Position numbers and translations under genes: made by a program. The notes beneath the pieces were generated by a model that did not search any database, was not told the origin of the DNA, and was given only the letters and a program-made list of their open reading frames with translations. 64,000 bases of DNA from Paroceanicella profunda (lineage in GTDB: Bacteria; Pseudomonadota; Alphaproteobacteria; Rhodobacterales; Rhodobacteraceae): positions 186,001 to 250,000 of the forward strand of contig NZ_CP040818.1 in assembly GCF_005887635.2 (NCBI RefSeq), read 5' to 3'. Shown one piece after another: positions 23,744-32,746 of this stretch. Within the stretch, counting starts at the first letter, position 1, and each line of letters begins with the position of its first letter.

Positions 23744-24601
23744 CTATAACAAAGCCCCCTGCCCCCGTCCAGCGCGAATTTCGCCCTGCCGGTCGCTGCC
23801 GCCGAAATCGCGCATGATCTCGCCGGCGATCGTGCCCAGAACCTCCTGCAGCCCGGGCAGCCGCGCCGGGGTGAGGCGCGACACCGGGCCGGAGATCGAC
23901 ACCGCGGCCACGCCCTGGCCGTGCTCGTCGCGCAGCGGCACGCTGAGGCAGCGCAGGCCCTCGGTGAATTCCTCCGCGTCATGGGCCACGCCGCAGGCGC
24001 GGATGCGGCCCAGCTCGGCCAGCATCGCCGCCGGGGTGGTGAGGGTGGCGGCGGTGGCCGCAGGCATGCCCTGCTCGGCGAGGATGGCGCGCACGCGCTC
24101 GTCCGGCATGGTGGCGAGCAGTGCCTTGCCCGCCCCCGACCAGTGCATCTTCACCCGTCCGCCCACCTGGGTGATGGCCCGCATGGTGTGGCGGCTTTCC
24201 ACCTGGGCCATGCAGATCACCTCGCCACCGCTCTCCACGTAGATGTTCGCGGTCTCCCCGGTCACCTCCATCAGCCGGCGCAGATAGGGCCGCGCCAGGG
24301 CGATGATGTCGCGGTTGCGGGTGAAGGTGGCGCCCACGGTGAAGGCGGAGACGCCGATCTGCCACAGGCCGGTCATCGCCTCGAACCGCACGAAGCGCTC
24401 GCCTTCCAGCGTGGTGAGGATGCGGTGCGTGGTGGAGGCGGCGAGCTGCGCGCGCTCGGCCGTTTCGGTGAGCGTGAGCCCGTCCGAGCTGGCGGCGAGG
24501 GCCCGCAGGATGGCGATGGCGCGCGCGATCGACCGCACCTGGCCGGAGCGGCTGTCTGCAGGGTCCGGCGTCTGGCGGCCGGCCAGTGGCTTTTGTGTCA
24601 T
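23744..24601 (-). CDS. IclR-family transcriptional regulator
   Basis: 285 aa. The N-terminal winged helix (LTLTETAERAQLAASTTHRILTTLE is the core helix-turn-helix region, about residues 42-66) is followed by the IclR effector domain with the typical GRVKMHWSGAGKALLA and CLSVPLRDEHGQGVAAVSISGP segments. It is on the same strand as pcaQ and 50 bp beyond its end, so it may be read with it. IclR proteins often control aromatic degradation (PcaR, PobR), but pcaQ already fits the pca operon, so its target is unknown. Confidence 0.88.
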   Translation of the reverse strand: MTQKPLAGRQTPDPADSRSGQVRSIARAIAILRALAASSDGLTLTETAERAQLAASTTHRILTTLEGERFVRFEAMTGLWQIGVSAFTVGATFTRNRDIIALARPYLRRLMEVTGETANIYVESGGEVICMAQVESRHTMRAITQVGGRVKMHWSGAGKALLATMPDERVRAILAEQGMPAATAATLTTPAAMLAELGRIRACGVAHDAEEFTEGLRCLSVPLRDEHGQGVAAVSISGPVSRLTPARLPGLQEVLGTIAGEIMRDFGGSDRQGEIRAGRGQGALL

Positions 24602-24650
24602 GGGCTCACGATAGCGCGGCGCGACGGCCGGGAACAGACGGCATTTCGGC

Positions 24651-25580
24651 CTAGTCCGGATCGATGCCGGACAGGCGCCGGCCCTCGCAGACGGTGCGGA
24701 TCTCCTCGATCAGGGCGTGCAGTTCCTCGCCCGGCGGCTCGTTGCCGCGCAGCGACAGGCCGACGGGGCCGGTCCAGTCCTCGCCGCCCGGGCCGATGGC
24801 CACAAGCCGGCCCAGGCCGATCTCCTCCTCCACCACGCCGCGCGAGATGAGCCAGACCGCGTCCGAGTCCCGCACGATGGCCCGGCCGAAGGCGAGCGAG
24901 ACGGATTCGTAGCGCGCCTGCAGCCCGCCCAGCCCGCGCGCCAGCAGGAACTGCTCGGCCGTGGTCCGGATCACTGCGCCCGGCGGCGGCAGGATCAGCG
25001 GATACTGCCCCAGCGCGCCGATGTCCCCGGAGGCCACCAGCGGGTGGCCCGGCCGCACCACGACGGCGATCTGCTCGGAATAGAGGTGTTCGAACACCAG
25101 CCCGGCCATCTGCTCGGGCACCGCGAGCCGGCCCACGACCATGTCCAGCGCATGGCCGCGGAGCTGTTCGAGCAGGAACCAGTTCGGCGCGGTGGAGACG
25201 CGCAGCTGCACCTGGGGGTGGGACTGCGCGAAGCGCAGCGCTGCCGTGGGCATCACGCCCGTCGCCACCGTGGGCAGCACGCCCAGCCGCAGCATCGGCT
25301 TGCGCGGCTTGCCGGACACCACCGCAACCCCCTGGCGCAGCGAGGACAGCGCCGCCCCGGCATGTTCGCGAAACCGCAGGCCCGCGCGGGTGAGCCGCAG
25401 CCGCCGGCCGCTGCGGTCGAACAGCGAGACGTCGAGCATGTCCTCGAGTTCGCGCAGGGTCTTGGAGGCGGCAGGCTGGGAAATGTGCAGGATCTCGGCC
25501 GCTTGACCCACTGATCCGAGGCGCGCAATCTCCTCGAAACAGCGGAGATGTCGCAAACGCAACCTGGCGTCGAGGCTCAT
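24651..25580 (-). CDS. pcaQ: LysR-type activator of protocatechuate genes, PcaQ
   Basis: 309 aa. The N-terminal helix-turn-helix reads LRHLRCFEEIARLGSVGQAA...LHISQPAASKTLRELED, then a LysR effector domain. It is divergent from pcaD, the arrangement of PcaQ in rhizobia and rhodobacters. The start is taken as the ATG at 25580, which has AGAGGG six bases upstream. A TTG at 25610 would add ten residues. A perfect ATAACC-N4-GGTTAT site overlaps that ribosome-binding site, implying autoregulation. Confidence 0.88.
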   Translation of the reverse strand: MSLDARLRLRHLRCFEEIARLGSVGQAAEILHISQPAASKTLRELEDMLDVSLFDRSGRRLRLTRAGLRFREHAGAALSSLRQGVAVVSGKPRKPMLRLGVLPTVATGVMPTAALRFAQSHPQVQLRVSTAPNWFLLEQLRGHALDMVVGRLAVPEQMAGLVFEHLYSEQIAVVVRPGHPLVASGDIGALGQYPLILPPPGAVIRTTAEQFLLARGLGGLQARYESVSLAFGRAIVRDSDAVWLISRGVVEEEIGLGRLVAIGPGGEDWTGPVGLSLRGNEPPGEELHALIEEIRTVCEGRRLSGIDPD

Positions 25581-25581
25581 G

Positions 25582-25597
25582 ATAACCCTCTGGTTAT
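25582..25597. promoter_or_regulatory. PcaQ-type LysR box
   Basis: ATAACC-CTCT-GGTTAT, a perfect 6-4-6 inverted repeat, centred 83 bp before the pcaD ATG and overlapping the pcaQ ribosome-binding site. It closely matches the ATAACC-N4-GGTTAA site described for PcaQ of Sinorhizobium. A further ATAACC half-site lies at 25624-25629. Confidence 0.8.
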
Positions 25598-25672
25598 GGT
25601 GATCGCTCAATTCTTCATTTTACATAACCATACCGGCATGGAAAATACGTCACACAAAAGGGGGGACCAGCT

Positions 25673-26476
25673 ATGCAAATCGCAACCATCAACGGCGTGA
25701 AGATCCACCACGCCGTGACGGGCCCGGAGAGCGGGCGCGCGGTGCTGTTCATCAATTCGCTGGGGACCGATTTCCGTGTCTGGGACCGGGTTCTGCCGCT
25801 GCTGCCGGAGGGCACGCGGGTGATCCGCTACGACAAGCGCGGCCACGGCCTTTCCGAGTGCCCCGCCGCCCCGTATTTCATGGGCGATCTGGTGGCCGAG
25901 GCGGCCGGGCTGCTCGACCACCTCGGGGTGGGGCGGGTGCTGGTGGTGGGCCTGTCGATCGGCGGGCAGATCGCGCAGGGGCTGGCGGCGGAGCGGCCGG
26001 ACCTGGTGGAGGCCATGGTGCTCTCCAACACCGCCGCGAAGATCGGCACGCCCGACAGCTGGGACACCCGCATCGAGGAGATCCACAAGGGCGGCATCGC
26101 CGCGCTGGAGGAGGCCATCCTGTCGCGCTGGTTCTCCCGCGCCTTCCGCGAATCCCGCCCCGAGGAGCTTGCCGGCTGGCGCCACATGCTGTGCCGCACG
26201 CCCGAGGACGGCTACGTGGGCTGCTGCTACGCCATCAAGGACACCGATCTGGTGGAGAGCACCGGCCGGCTCACCCTGCCCACCCTCGCCATCGCCGGGG
26301 ACGAGGACGGCTCCACCCCGCCGGACCTGGTGCGCGAGACCGCCGGGCTGATCCCCGGCGCGCGCTTCCACCTGGTGCGCGGCGCGGGCCACCTGCCCTG
26401 CGTGGAGCAGCCTGCCGATGTGGCCGCCGCACTCACCGAGTTCATGAAGGAGACCGCCCTTGTCCGAGAGATATGA
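25673..26476 (+). CDS. pcaD: 3-oxoadipate enol-lactonase
   Basis: 267-aa alpha/beta hydrolase converting 3-oxoadipate enol-lactone to 3-oxoadipate (beta-ketoadipate). The nucleophile elbow is VGLSIGGQ (Ser about residue 95), the acid lies in GDEDGSTPP and the catalytic His in RGAGHLPCVEQP. First gene of the pca operon, divergent from pcaQ. AGGGGGGACC precedes the ATG. pcaC starts inside its 3' end. Confidence 0.93.
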   Translation: MQIATINGVKIHHAVTGPESGRAVLFINSLGTDFRVWDRVLPLLPEGTRVIRYDKRGHGLSECPAAPYFMGDLVAEAAGLLDHLGVGRVLVVGLSIGGQIAQGLAAERPDLVEAMVLSNTAAKIGTPDSWDTRIEEIHKGGIAALEEAILSRWFSRAFRESRPEELAGWRHMLCRTPEDGYVGCCYAIKDTDLVESTGRLTLPTLAIAGDEDGSTPPDLVRETAGLIPGARFHLVRGAGHLPCVEQPADVAAALTEFMKETALVREI

Positions 26477-26840
26477 CGCCGGCATGGCCACCCGCCGCTC
26501 CGTGCTGGGGGATGCGCATGTCGACCGCGCGGAGGCCGCGAAGACCCCGTTCGACGAGCCGTTCCAGACCTTCATCACCGAGGGGGCCTGGGGCTCGGTC
26601 TGGTCGCGGCCGCATTTCACGAAGCGCGAGCGCTCCATCGTCACGCTGGCCCTGCTGGCGGGGATGGGAAATTTCGACGAGGTGGCCATGCATGTCCGCG
26701 CCACCGCGAACACCGGTGCCACGCGCGACGACCTCATCGAGGCGATGCTGCATGTCGCGGTCTACTGCGGCGTGCCGAAGGCGAACCACGCCATCAAGAT
26801 CATCAAGCAGACCTATGCGGAGATGGACGGCGCGGCGTAA
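26460..26840 (+). CDS. pcaC: 4-carboxymuconolactone decarboxylase
   Basis: 126-aa AhpD-fold enzyme decarboxylating gamma-carboxymuconolactone to 3-oxoadipate enol-lactone. The family motifs are RSVLGDAHVDRA near the start, FTKRERSIVTLALLAGMG and HVRATANTGATRDDLIEAMLH. It starts with TTG at 26460, eight bases after AAGGAG in the end of pcaD (17-bp overlap). An ATG at 26484 lacks a comparable site. Confidence 0.92.
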   Translation: MSERYDAGMATRRSVLGDAHVDRAEAAKTPFDEPFQTFITEGAWGSVWSRPHFTKRERSIVTLALLAGMGNFDEVAMHVRATANTGATRDDLIEAMLHVAVYCGVPKANHAIKIIKQTYAEMDGAA

Positions 26841-27614
<774 letters not shown>

Positions 27615-27615
27615 C

Positions 27616-28230
27616 ATGCAGGGCCTGGACCAGCTGAAGGAAACCGCGTCGCAGACCGCGGGACCCTACGTGCACATCGGCTGCGTGCCGAACTTCTGCG
27701 ACATCACCGGCGTCTTCCCGGAGGATCTGGGCTGCCGGATGGTGAACGCGCACACGAAGGGCGAGCGCATCACCGTGCGCGGCCGGGTGTTCGACGGCAC
27801 CGGCACGCCGCTGCGCGACGCGCTGATCGAGATCTGGCAGGCCGATGCGGAGGGGCTCTATCCCGGCCCGCAGGAGAAGCGCGGCATGGCGGACCCGAAC
27901 TTCACCGGCTTCGGCCGCTCGCCCGGCGACATGACCACCGGCGAGTACGTGTTCGAGACCGTGCGCCCGGGCACCGTGCCCTTCCCCGACGGCCGCCCCA
28001 TGGCGCCGCACATCACCTTCTGGGTGGTGGCGCGCGGCATCAACATCGGCCTGCACACCCGGATGTACTTTCCCGATGACGAAGAGGCGCTGAAGGCCGA
28101 CCCGATCCTGATGCGCATCGAGCACCAGGTGCGCGTGGCCACGCTGATCGCGCAGAAGACGGGGGAGGCGGAGTACACCTTCGACATCCACCTCCAGGGG
28201 CCGAAGGAGACGATCTTCTTCGACATCTGA
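27616..28230 (+). CDS. pcaG: Protocatechuate 3,4-dioxygenase alpha subunit
   Basis: 204 aa. It forms the heteromeric dioxygenase with PcaH and shares its fold (GPYVHIGCVPNFC at the start, IEIWQADAEGLYP in the middle, MAPHITFWVVARGIN near the end), but lacks the full set of iron ligands, as in all alpha subunits. It follows pcaH with one base between stop and start, so stoichiometric coupling is expected. Confidence 0.94.
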   Translation: MQGLDQLKETASQTAGPYVHIGCVPNFCDITGVFPEDLGCRMVNAHTKGERITVRGRVFDGTGTPLRDALIEIWQADAEGLYPGPQEKRGMADPNFTGFGRSPGDMTTGEYVFETVRPGTVPFPDGRPMAPHITFWVVARGINIGLHTRMYFPDDEEALKADPILMRIEHQVRVATLIAQKTGEAEYTFDIHLQGPKETIFFDI

Positions 28231-28316
28231 CGCAACGCCTGCCACAGGTCCCGCCCCGTAGGGTGGGTCCGGGAGGGGAGGCACTCCCCTCCCGACTGCC
28301 TTTCCGGAGAACCGAC

Positions 28317-29153
28317 ATGTCCAATCCCTGCATCCTCTGCGTGGCGATCACCGGCTCGCTTCCCACGAAGGCCAACAACCCCGCGGTGCCGATCACCGTC
28401 GCCGAGCAGATCGAGAGCACCCAGGAGGCCTTCGAGGCCGGGGCCACCATCGCCCATTGCCACGTGCGCAACGACGATCAGACCCCCTCCTCGGACCCCG
28501 CGAAATTCGCCGCCCTAAAGGAGGGGCTGGAGAAGCACTGCCCGGGGATGATCATCCAGCTCTCCACCGGTGGCCGCTCCGGCGCCGGCCGCACCCGGGG
28601 CGGCATGTTGCCGCTCAGCCCGGACATGGCCTCGCTCTCGGTGGGCTCGAACAACTTCCCCACCCGGGTCTACGAGAACCCGCCCGATCTCGTCGACTGG
28701 CTGGCCGCCGAGATGCGCACCTACGGGGTGAAGCCGGAGATCGAGGCCTTCGACCTCTCCCACATCCACCAGGCGGTGGCGATGCAGAAGGACGGGCGGC
28801 TGAAGGGCCCGCTGCACATCCAGTTCGTGATGGGGGTGAAGAACGCGATGCCGGCGGACCGGGACACGTTCGAATACTACATCCGCACCGTGAAGCGCCT
28901 CGCCCCGGACGCCACCTGGTGCGGCGCCGGCATCGGGCGCGTCCAGGCCACGCTCAACGAGTGGTCCATCGCGCTCGGCGGCCACACCCGCACCGGAATG
29001 GAGGACAACGTGCGGCTGGACCGCGACACGCTCGCCCCCTCCAACGCAGCGCTGGTCCGCCGGGCCGCGGAGCTCTGCGAGACATACGAACGCCCCGTGG
29101 CCACCTGGCAGCAGGCGCGCGAGATACTGGGCCTTCCGCTCCGCGCTGCCTGA
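28317..29153 (+). CDS. Beta-keto acid cleavage enzyme (BKACE/DUF849), probably acting on beta-ketoadipate
   Basis: 278-aa TIM-barrel zinc enzyme. The metal motif AHCHVRND (His47, His49), TGGRSGAGRTR and GIGRVQATLNEWSIALGGHTRTGMED-type segments are diagnostic of the BKACE family, which condenses a beta-keto acid with acetyl-CoA to give acetoacetate and a new acyl-CoA. Inside a pca operon without pcaI, pcaJ or pcaF, the obvious substrate is beta-ketoadipate, giving succinyl-CoA and acetoacetate. The role is inferred from context. The start at 28317 follows CCGGAG. Confidence 0.82.
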   Translation: MSNPCILCVAITGSLPTKANNPAVPITVAEQIESTQEAFEAGATIAHCHVRNDDQTPSSDPAKFAALKEGLEKHCPGMIIQLSTGGRSGAGRTRGGMLPLSPDMASLSVGSNNFPTRVYENPPDLVDWLAAEMRTYGVKPEIEAFDLSHIHQAVAMQKDGRLKGPLHIQFVMGVKNAMPADRDTFEYYIRTVKRLAPDATWCGAGIGRVQATLNEWSIALGGHTRTGMEDNVRLDRDTLAPSNAALVRRAAELCETYERPVATWQQAREILGLPLRAA

Positions 29154-29225
29154 GGTATATGGGGAGGGGAGGCCCCCTCCCCTCGCCCCCTCCTCCCGCA
29201 GCGCACTCATTTCGAGGACGGCTCC

Positions 29226-30548
29226 ATGGCTATCTCCCCCTTCGACAGCGTGATGTTCCGCGAGCTCTACGGAGACGCGGAGGCCGCCGCCCTGTTCACC
29301 GAGGCCGCGCAGATCCGCGCCATGCTGCTCTTCGAGGGCGCGCTGGCCGAGGTGCAGGGCCGGCTCGGCATCATTCCGCAGGACAGCGCCTTCTTCATCG
29401 CCCGCTCCGCGCGCGAGGTGCAGATCGACCCCGCCGCCCTCGCGGCCGGCACCGCGCGCGACGGCGTCGTCGCCCCCGCGCTCGTCGCCGCCTTCCGCCG
29501 CGAGATGCAGGCGCCCGAACATGCGAAATGGATCCACTGGGGCGCCACCAGCCAGGACGTGATCGACACCGGGCTGGTGCTGCGCCTGCGCCGGCTGCTC
29601 GACATCCTCGACAGCCGGCTCGCCGCGCTGGCCGACACGCTGGCACAGCAGGCGAGCCGCCACGCCGGCACCGTTCTCGCCGCGCGCACCCGGTCGCAGA
29701 TGGCCACGCCGACCACGCTGGGCGCGAAGATCGCCGTCTGGGCCGCGCCGCTCGCCCGCCACCGGGAGCGGCTGGCGCAGATGCGCCCGCGCCTGCTCAC
29801 CGTGAGCCTCGCCGGCGCCTCGGGCACCAATGCCGCCCTGGCCGGGCGCGGCACCGAGGTGATGGAGGGCGTGGCGGACGCCCTCGGCCTCGCGCCCTCG
29901 CCCATCCCCTGGCACGCGGCGCGCGACAGCATCGCCGAGCTCGCCGGCTGGCTGGCGATGGTGACCGGGAGCCTGGGCAAGATGGGCGGCGACATCATCC
30001 TGCTCACCCAGTCGGAGATCCGCGAGATCAGCGCCGGCACCGGCGGCGCCTCCTCCACCATGCCGCACAAGTCGAACCCGGTGGAGCCGGAGACCCTCGT
30101 CACCCTCGCCCGCCGCGCGGGCGGAGACCTCTCCACCATCCAGAACGCCATGCTCCACGCGCAGGAGCGCGACGGGGCGGCCTGGGCGCTGGAATGGATG
30201 GCCCTGCCGGCGCTCTGCATGGGCTGCGCGGCGGCGCTGCGCCATGCCGCCACCCTCGCGCAGACACTGGAGGCGGCGCCCGAGCGCATGCGCGCCGACA
30301 TCGACGCCACCCGCGGCATGATGATGGCCGAGGCGGCCACCTTCGCCCTCTCCGCCCACATGCCCCGGCCCGAGGCGCAGACCCTGGTGAAGCGCGCCTG
30401 CGCCGAAGCCCTGGCGCAGGACAGCACGCTGGGCGCCGTGCTGCCCGGCCTCACCGACGTGGCGTTGGACTGGGACGCGGTGCTGGACCCCGCCAGCTAC
30501 ACCGGGGACGCCCCGCTCTACCCCGGACGGCTCGCACCGCAGGGCTGA
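29226..30548 (+). CDS. pcaB: 3-carboxy-cis,cis-muconate cycloisomerase
   Basis: 440-aa member of the fumarase/aspartase superfamily forming gamma-carboxymuconolactone from 3-carboxymuconate. The signature loop is SSTMPHKSNPVEPE (about residues 276-289), with HWGATSQDVIDTG and a LAGASGTNAAL segment supplying other active-site residues. Last gene of the pca operon, 72 bp after the BKACE gene. Length suits PcaB. Confidence 0.93.
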   Translation: MAISPFDSVMFRELYGDAEAAALFTEAAQIRAMLLFEGALAEVQGRLGIIPQDSAFFIARSAREVQIDPAALAAGTARDGVVAPALVAAFRREMQAPEHAKWIHWGATSQDVIDTGLVLRLRRLLDILDSRLAALADTLAQQASRHAGTVLAARTRSQMATPTTLGAKIAVWAAPLARHRERLAQMRPRLLTVSLAGASGTNAALAGRGTEVMEGVADALGLAPSPIPWHAARDSIAELAGWLAMVTGSLGKMGGDIILLTQSEIREISAGTGGASSTMPHKSNPVEPETLVTLARRAGGDLSTIQNAMLHAQERDGAAWALEWMALPALCMGCAAALRHAATLAQTLEAAPERMRADIDATRGMMMAEAATFALSAHMPRPEAQTLVKRACAEALAQDSTLGAVLPGLTDVALDWDAVLDPASYTGDAPLYPGRLAPQG

Positions 30549-30916
30549 TACCGCGGGGCTGATCCGGGCGCCCGGGAAGCCAGGGCCGGCCCCGCTGCCG
30601 GGAAGTTCCGGGCAGCCTCGCGCCCCCTGCCCGTCTGCCGCAGCCCCGCTCACCAGATCGCAACCCGTCCCCACCTGCGGCGACACTCCGCAACCTGCGC
30701 ACCGCCCGGCCCCGGCCACAAGGCGCACCCCCCGAACACCCGTGCTCCGGGCGGCGCAGGCGGATCCCGTGCTACGGTTGCGCCAGGAGAGCCGGTGCCC
30801 CCGGAAGACCGGCCGGGGGCGGGCGCCGGCCCGCCCCCGCGGGCCGTTCGCCGAGCGGGGGCTCGATGCCCCCCGAGGGGAAGGCCGGTCAGGGGCGCCC
30901 GGCTTCGGGGGCAGTG
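30549..30916. other. Intergenic region between convergent pcaB and potI
   Basis: 368 bp of GC-rich DNA with no supported gene. The strong hairpin at 30815-30838 is the only distinct structure. Confidence 0.55.
30815..30838. terminator. GC hairpin between convergent operons
   Basis: 10-bp perfect stem (GGGGGCGGGC at 30815-30824 with 30829-30838) and a 4-nt loop. It lies past both pcaB and potI. No U-run on either strand, so its terminator role is inferred. Confidence 0.45.
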
Positions 30917-31756
30917 TCAGGCGTCGCCACGCATGGCGCGCTGCTCGTCGCGCCGGCGGATCCGGTCCGCCCGGCGCATCTGCCAGGCGCCGGCGAAGAC
31001 ACCGAGGGCCACCACCGCCATGATCAGCGTGCCCAGCGCGTTCACGTCCGGGCTCACCCCGAGGCGGACCTTGGAGAAGATCAGCATCGGCAGCGTGGAG
31101 GCCCCGGGGCCGGAGACGAAACTCGCGATCACCAGGTCGTCGAAGGACAGCGTGAAGCTCAGCAGCCAGCCCGAGATCAGCGCGGGGGCGATCACCGGCA
31201 GGGTGATCTGGAAGAAGATCCAGGGCTGCCGGCCCCCCAGATCCTGCGCCGCCTCCTCGATGGAGCGGTCGAAATCCGTGAGCCGCGCCTGCACGATCAC
31301 CGCCACATAGGCGAGGCAGAAGGTGGAATGCGCGATGATGATGGTGAGCAGCCCCCGCCCAGAGGGCCAGCCGATCACCTGTTCCATCGCGATGAACAGC
31401 AGCAGGAGCGAGAGGCCTGTCACCACTTCCGGCATCACGATGGGCGCGGTGGCCATGCCGGTGAAGAACAGCCGCAGCCGGAACCGCCCGAAGCGCGACA
31501 GCACATAGCCCGCCAGCGTGCCCAGCGCGGTCCCCACCGTGGCGGAGACCACCGCCACCTGGATGGAGATCCAGGCCGCGTTCAGCACCGCCTGGTTGCG
31601 GAACAGCTCCACATACCAGTGCGTGGACCAGCCCCCCCAGACAGAGACCAGCCGCGAAGCGTTGAAGGAGTAGATCACCAGGATCAGCAGCGGCACGTAG
31701 AGCAGCAGGAAGCCCACGGCCGCGGTGGCAAGAAGGAAGATCCGTCCGCGGGTCAT
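30917..31756 (-). CDS. potI: Putrescine/polyamine ABC transporter permease, PotI-like
   Basis: 279-aa inner-membrane permease. It has about six hydrophobic segments (for example FLLATAAVGFLLLYVPLLILVIYSF at the start) and the EAA loop IEEAAQDLGGRQPWIFFQITLP that contacts PotG. Its ATG overlaps the potH stop by one base (TGATG). Last gene of the potFGHI operon. PotC-type spermidine permeases look alike, but the adjacent PotF-like binding protein favours PotI. Confidence 0.88.
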   Translation of the reverse strand: MTRGRIFLLATAAVGFLLLYVPLLILVIYSFNASRLVSVWGGWSTHWYVELFRNQAVLNAAWISIQVAVVSATVGTALGTLAGYVLSRFGRFRLRLFFTGMATAPIVMPEVVTGLSLLLLFIAMEQVIGWPSGRGLLTIIIAHSTFCLAYVAVIVQARLTDFDRSIEEAAQDLGGRQPWIFFQITLPVIAPALISGWLLSFTLSFDDLVIASFVSGPGASTLPMLIFSKVRLGVSPDVNALGTLIMAVVALGVFAGAWQMRRADRIRRRDEQRAMRGDA

Positions 31757-32658
31757 CACACTTCTCCTCTCAGCGCCGAGGAATTGCGCAGCATCATGAA
31801 CGGGATCACCAGGAAGGCGAGCATGGCGATGGCCACCGCCGAGGCCACCGGCCAGTCCCGGTTGCCGAAGAACTCGGTGTAGAGCACCTTGCCGATCATC
31901 AGCTGGTCCGGCCCGCCCATCAGCGCGGGGATCACGTATTCTCCCACCGCCGGGATGAACACCAGCAGGCAGCCCGCCGCGATGCCCGGCCCCGAGAGCG
32001 GCAGCGTCACCTGCCAGAAGGTGCCGACGGCGGAGGCGCCGAGATCGGCCGAGGCCTCCAGCAGGCTCTCGTCCAGCTTCTCCAGCGTGGCGTAGAGCGG
32101 CAGCACCATCAGCGGCAGGTAGGTGAAGACGATGCCCAGGTACACGGCGAAATCGGTCTGCAGCATCTGCACCGGGGCGGAGGTGAGCCCGCTCCACATC
32201 AGCACGGTGTTGATGTAGCCGTTCGGGCTCAGCAGCCCCAGCAGCGCGTAGATGCGCAGCAGCGACGAGGTCCAGAACGGCAGCACCACCATCATCAGCA
32301 GCGTGGTGCGGGTGGAGGGAGAGGACCGCGCGATGAGATAGGCCATCGGATAGGCGATCACCAGGCAGAAGAAGGTGGAGACCAGCGCCATCCAGATCGA
32401 GTTCAGGTAGGCGGTGATGTAGAGCGGGTCGTCCAGCAGCCACTCGTAGTTGAACAGCGAGCCCACGTAGGCGGGCAGCCAGCTGTCCTCGCTCCATTCC
32501 AGGATCGGCCCGTAGGGCGGCTGGGCGATCATCCCCTCGGAGAGGGACACCTTCAGCACGATGGCGAAGGGGATGAGGAAGAACAGCAGCAGCCACAGCA
32601 TCGGGATGCCGATGACCAGGCGCTTGCCGATGCGGGAGCGGTCGGGGGTCTCGCTCAT
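31756..32658 (-). CDS. potH: Putrescine/polyamine ABC transporter permease, PotH-like
   Basis: 300 aa, first permease of the heterodimer. It starts MSETPDRSRIGKRLVIGIPMLW and has six membrane segments and an EAA loop LLEASADLGASAVGTFWQVTLP. The hydrophobic N-terminus and the large periplasmic loop after TM1 (WSEDSWLPAYVGS, WLLDDPLY) match PotB/PotH. It lies 88 bp downstream of potG. Confidence 0.88.
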   Translation of the reverse strand: MSETPDRSRIGKRLVIGIPMLWLLLFFLIPFAIVLKVSLSEGMIAQPPYGPILEWSEDSWLPAYVGSLFNYEWLLDDPLYITAYLNSIWMALVSTFFCLVIAYPMAYLIARSSPSTRTTLLMMVVLPFWTSSLLRIYALLGLLSPNGYINTVLMWSGLTSAPVQMLQTDFAVYLGIVFTYLPLMVLPLYATLEKLDESLLEASADLGASAVGTFWQVTLPLSGPGIAAGCLLVFIPAVGEYVIPALMGGPDQLMIGKVLYTEFFGNRDWPVASAVAIAMLAFLVIPFMMLRNSSALRGEV

Positions 32659-32746
32659 CTCGCTCTCCTGAAGGGGCGCGCGCGCGGGCGGCGCGGCCGG
32701 GTCTTGCGGGGGGACAGGGGCACGCGGGCGGCGCGCCCCCGCGGGG

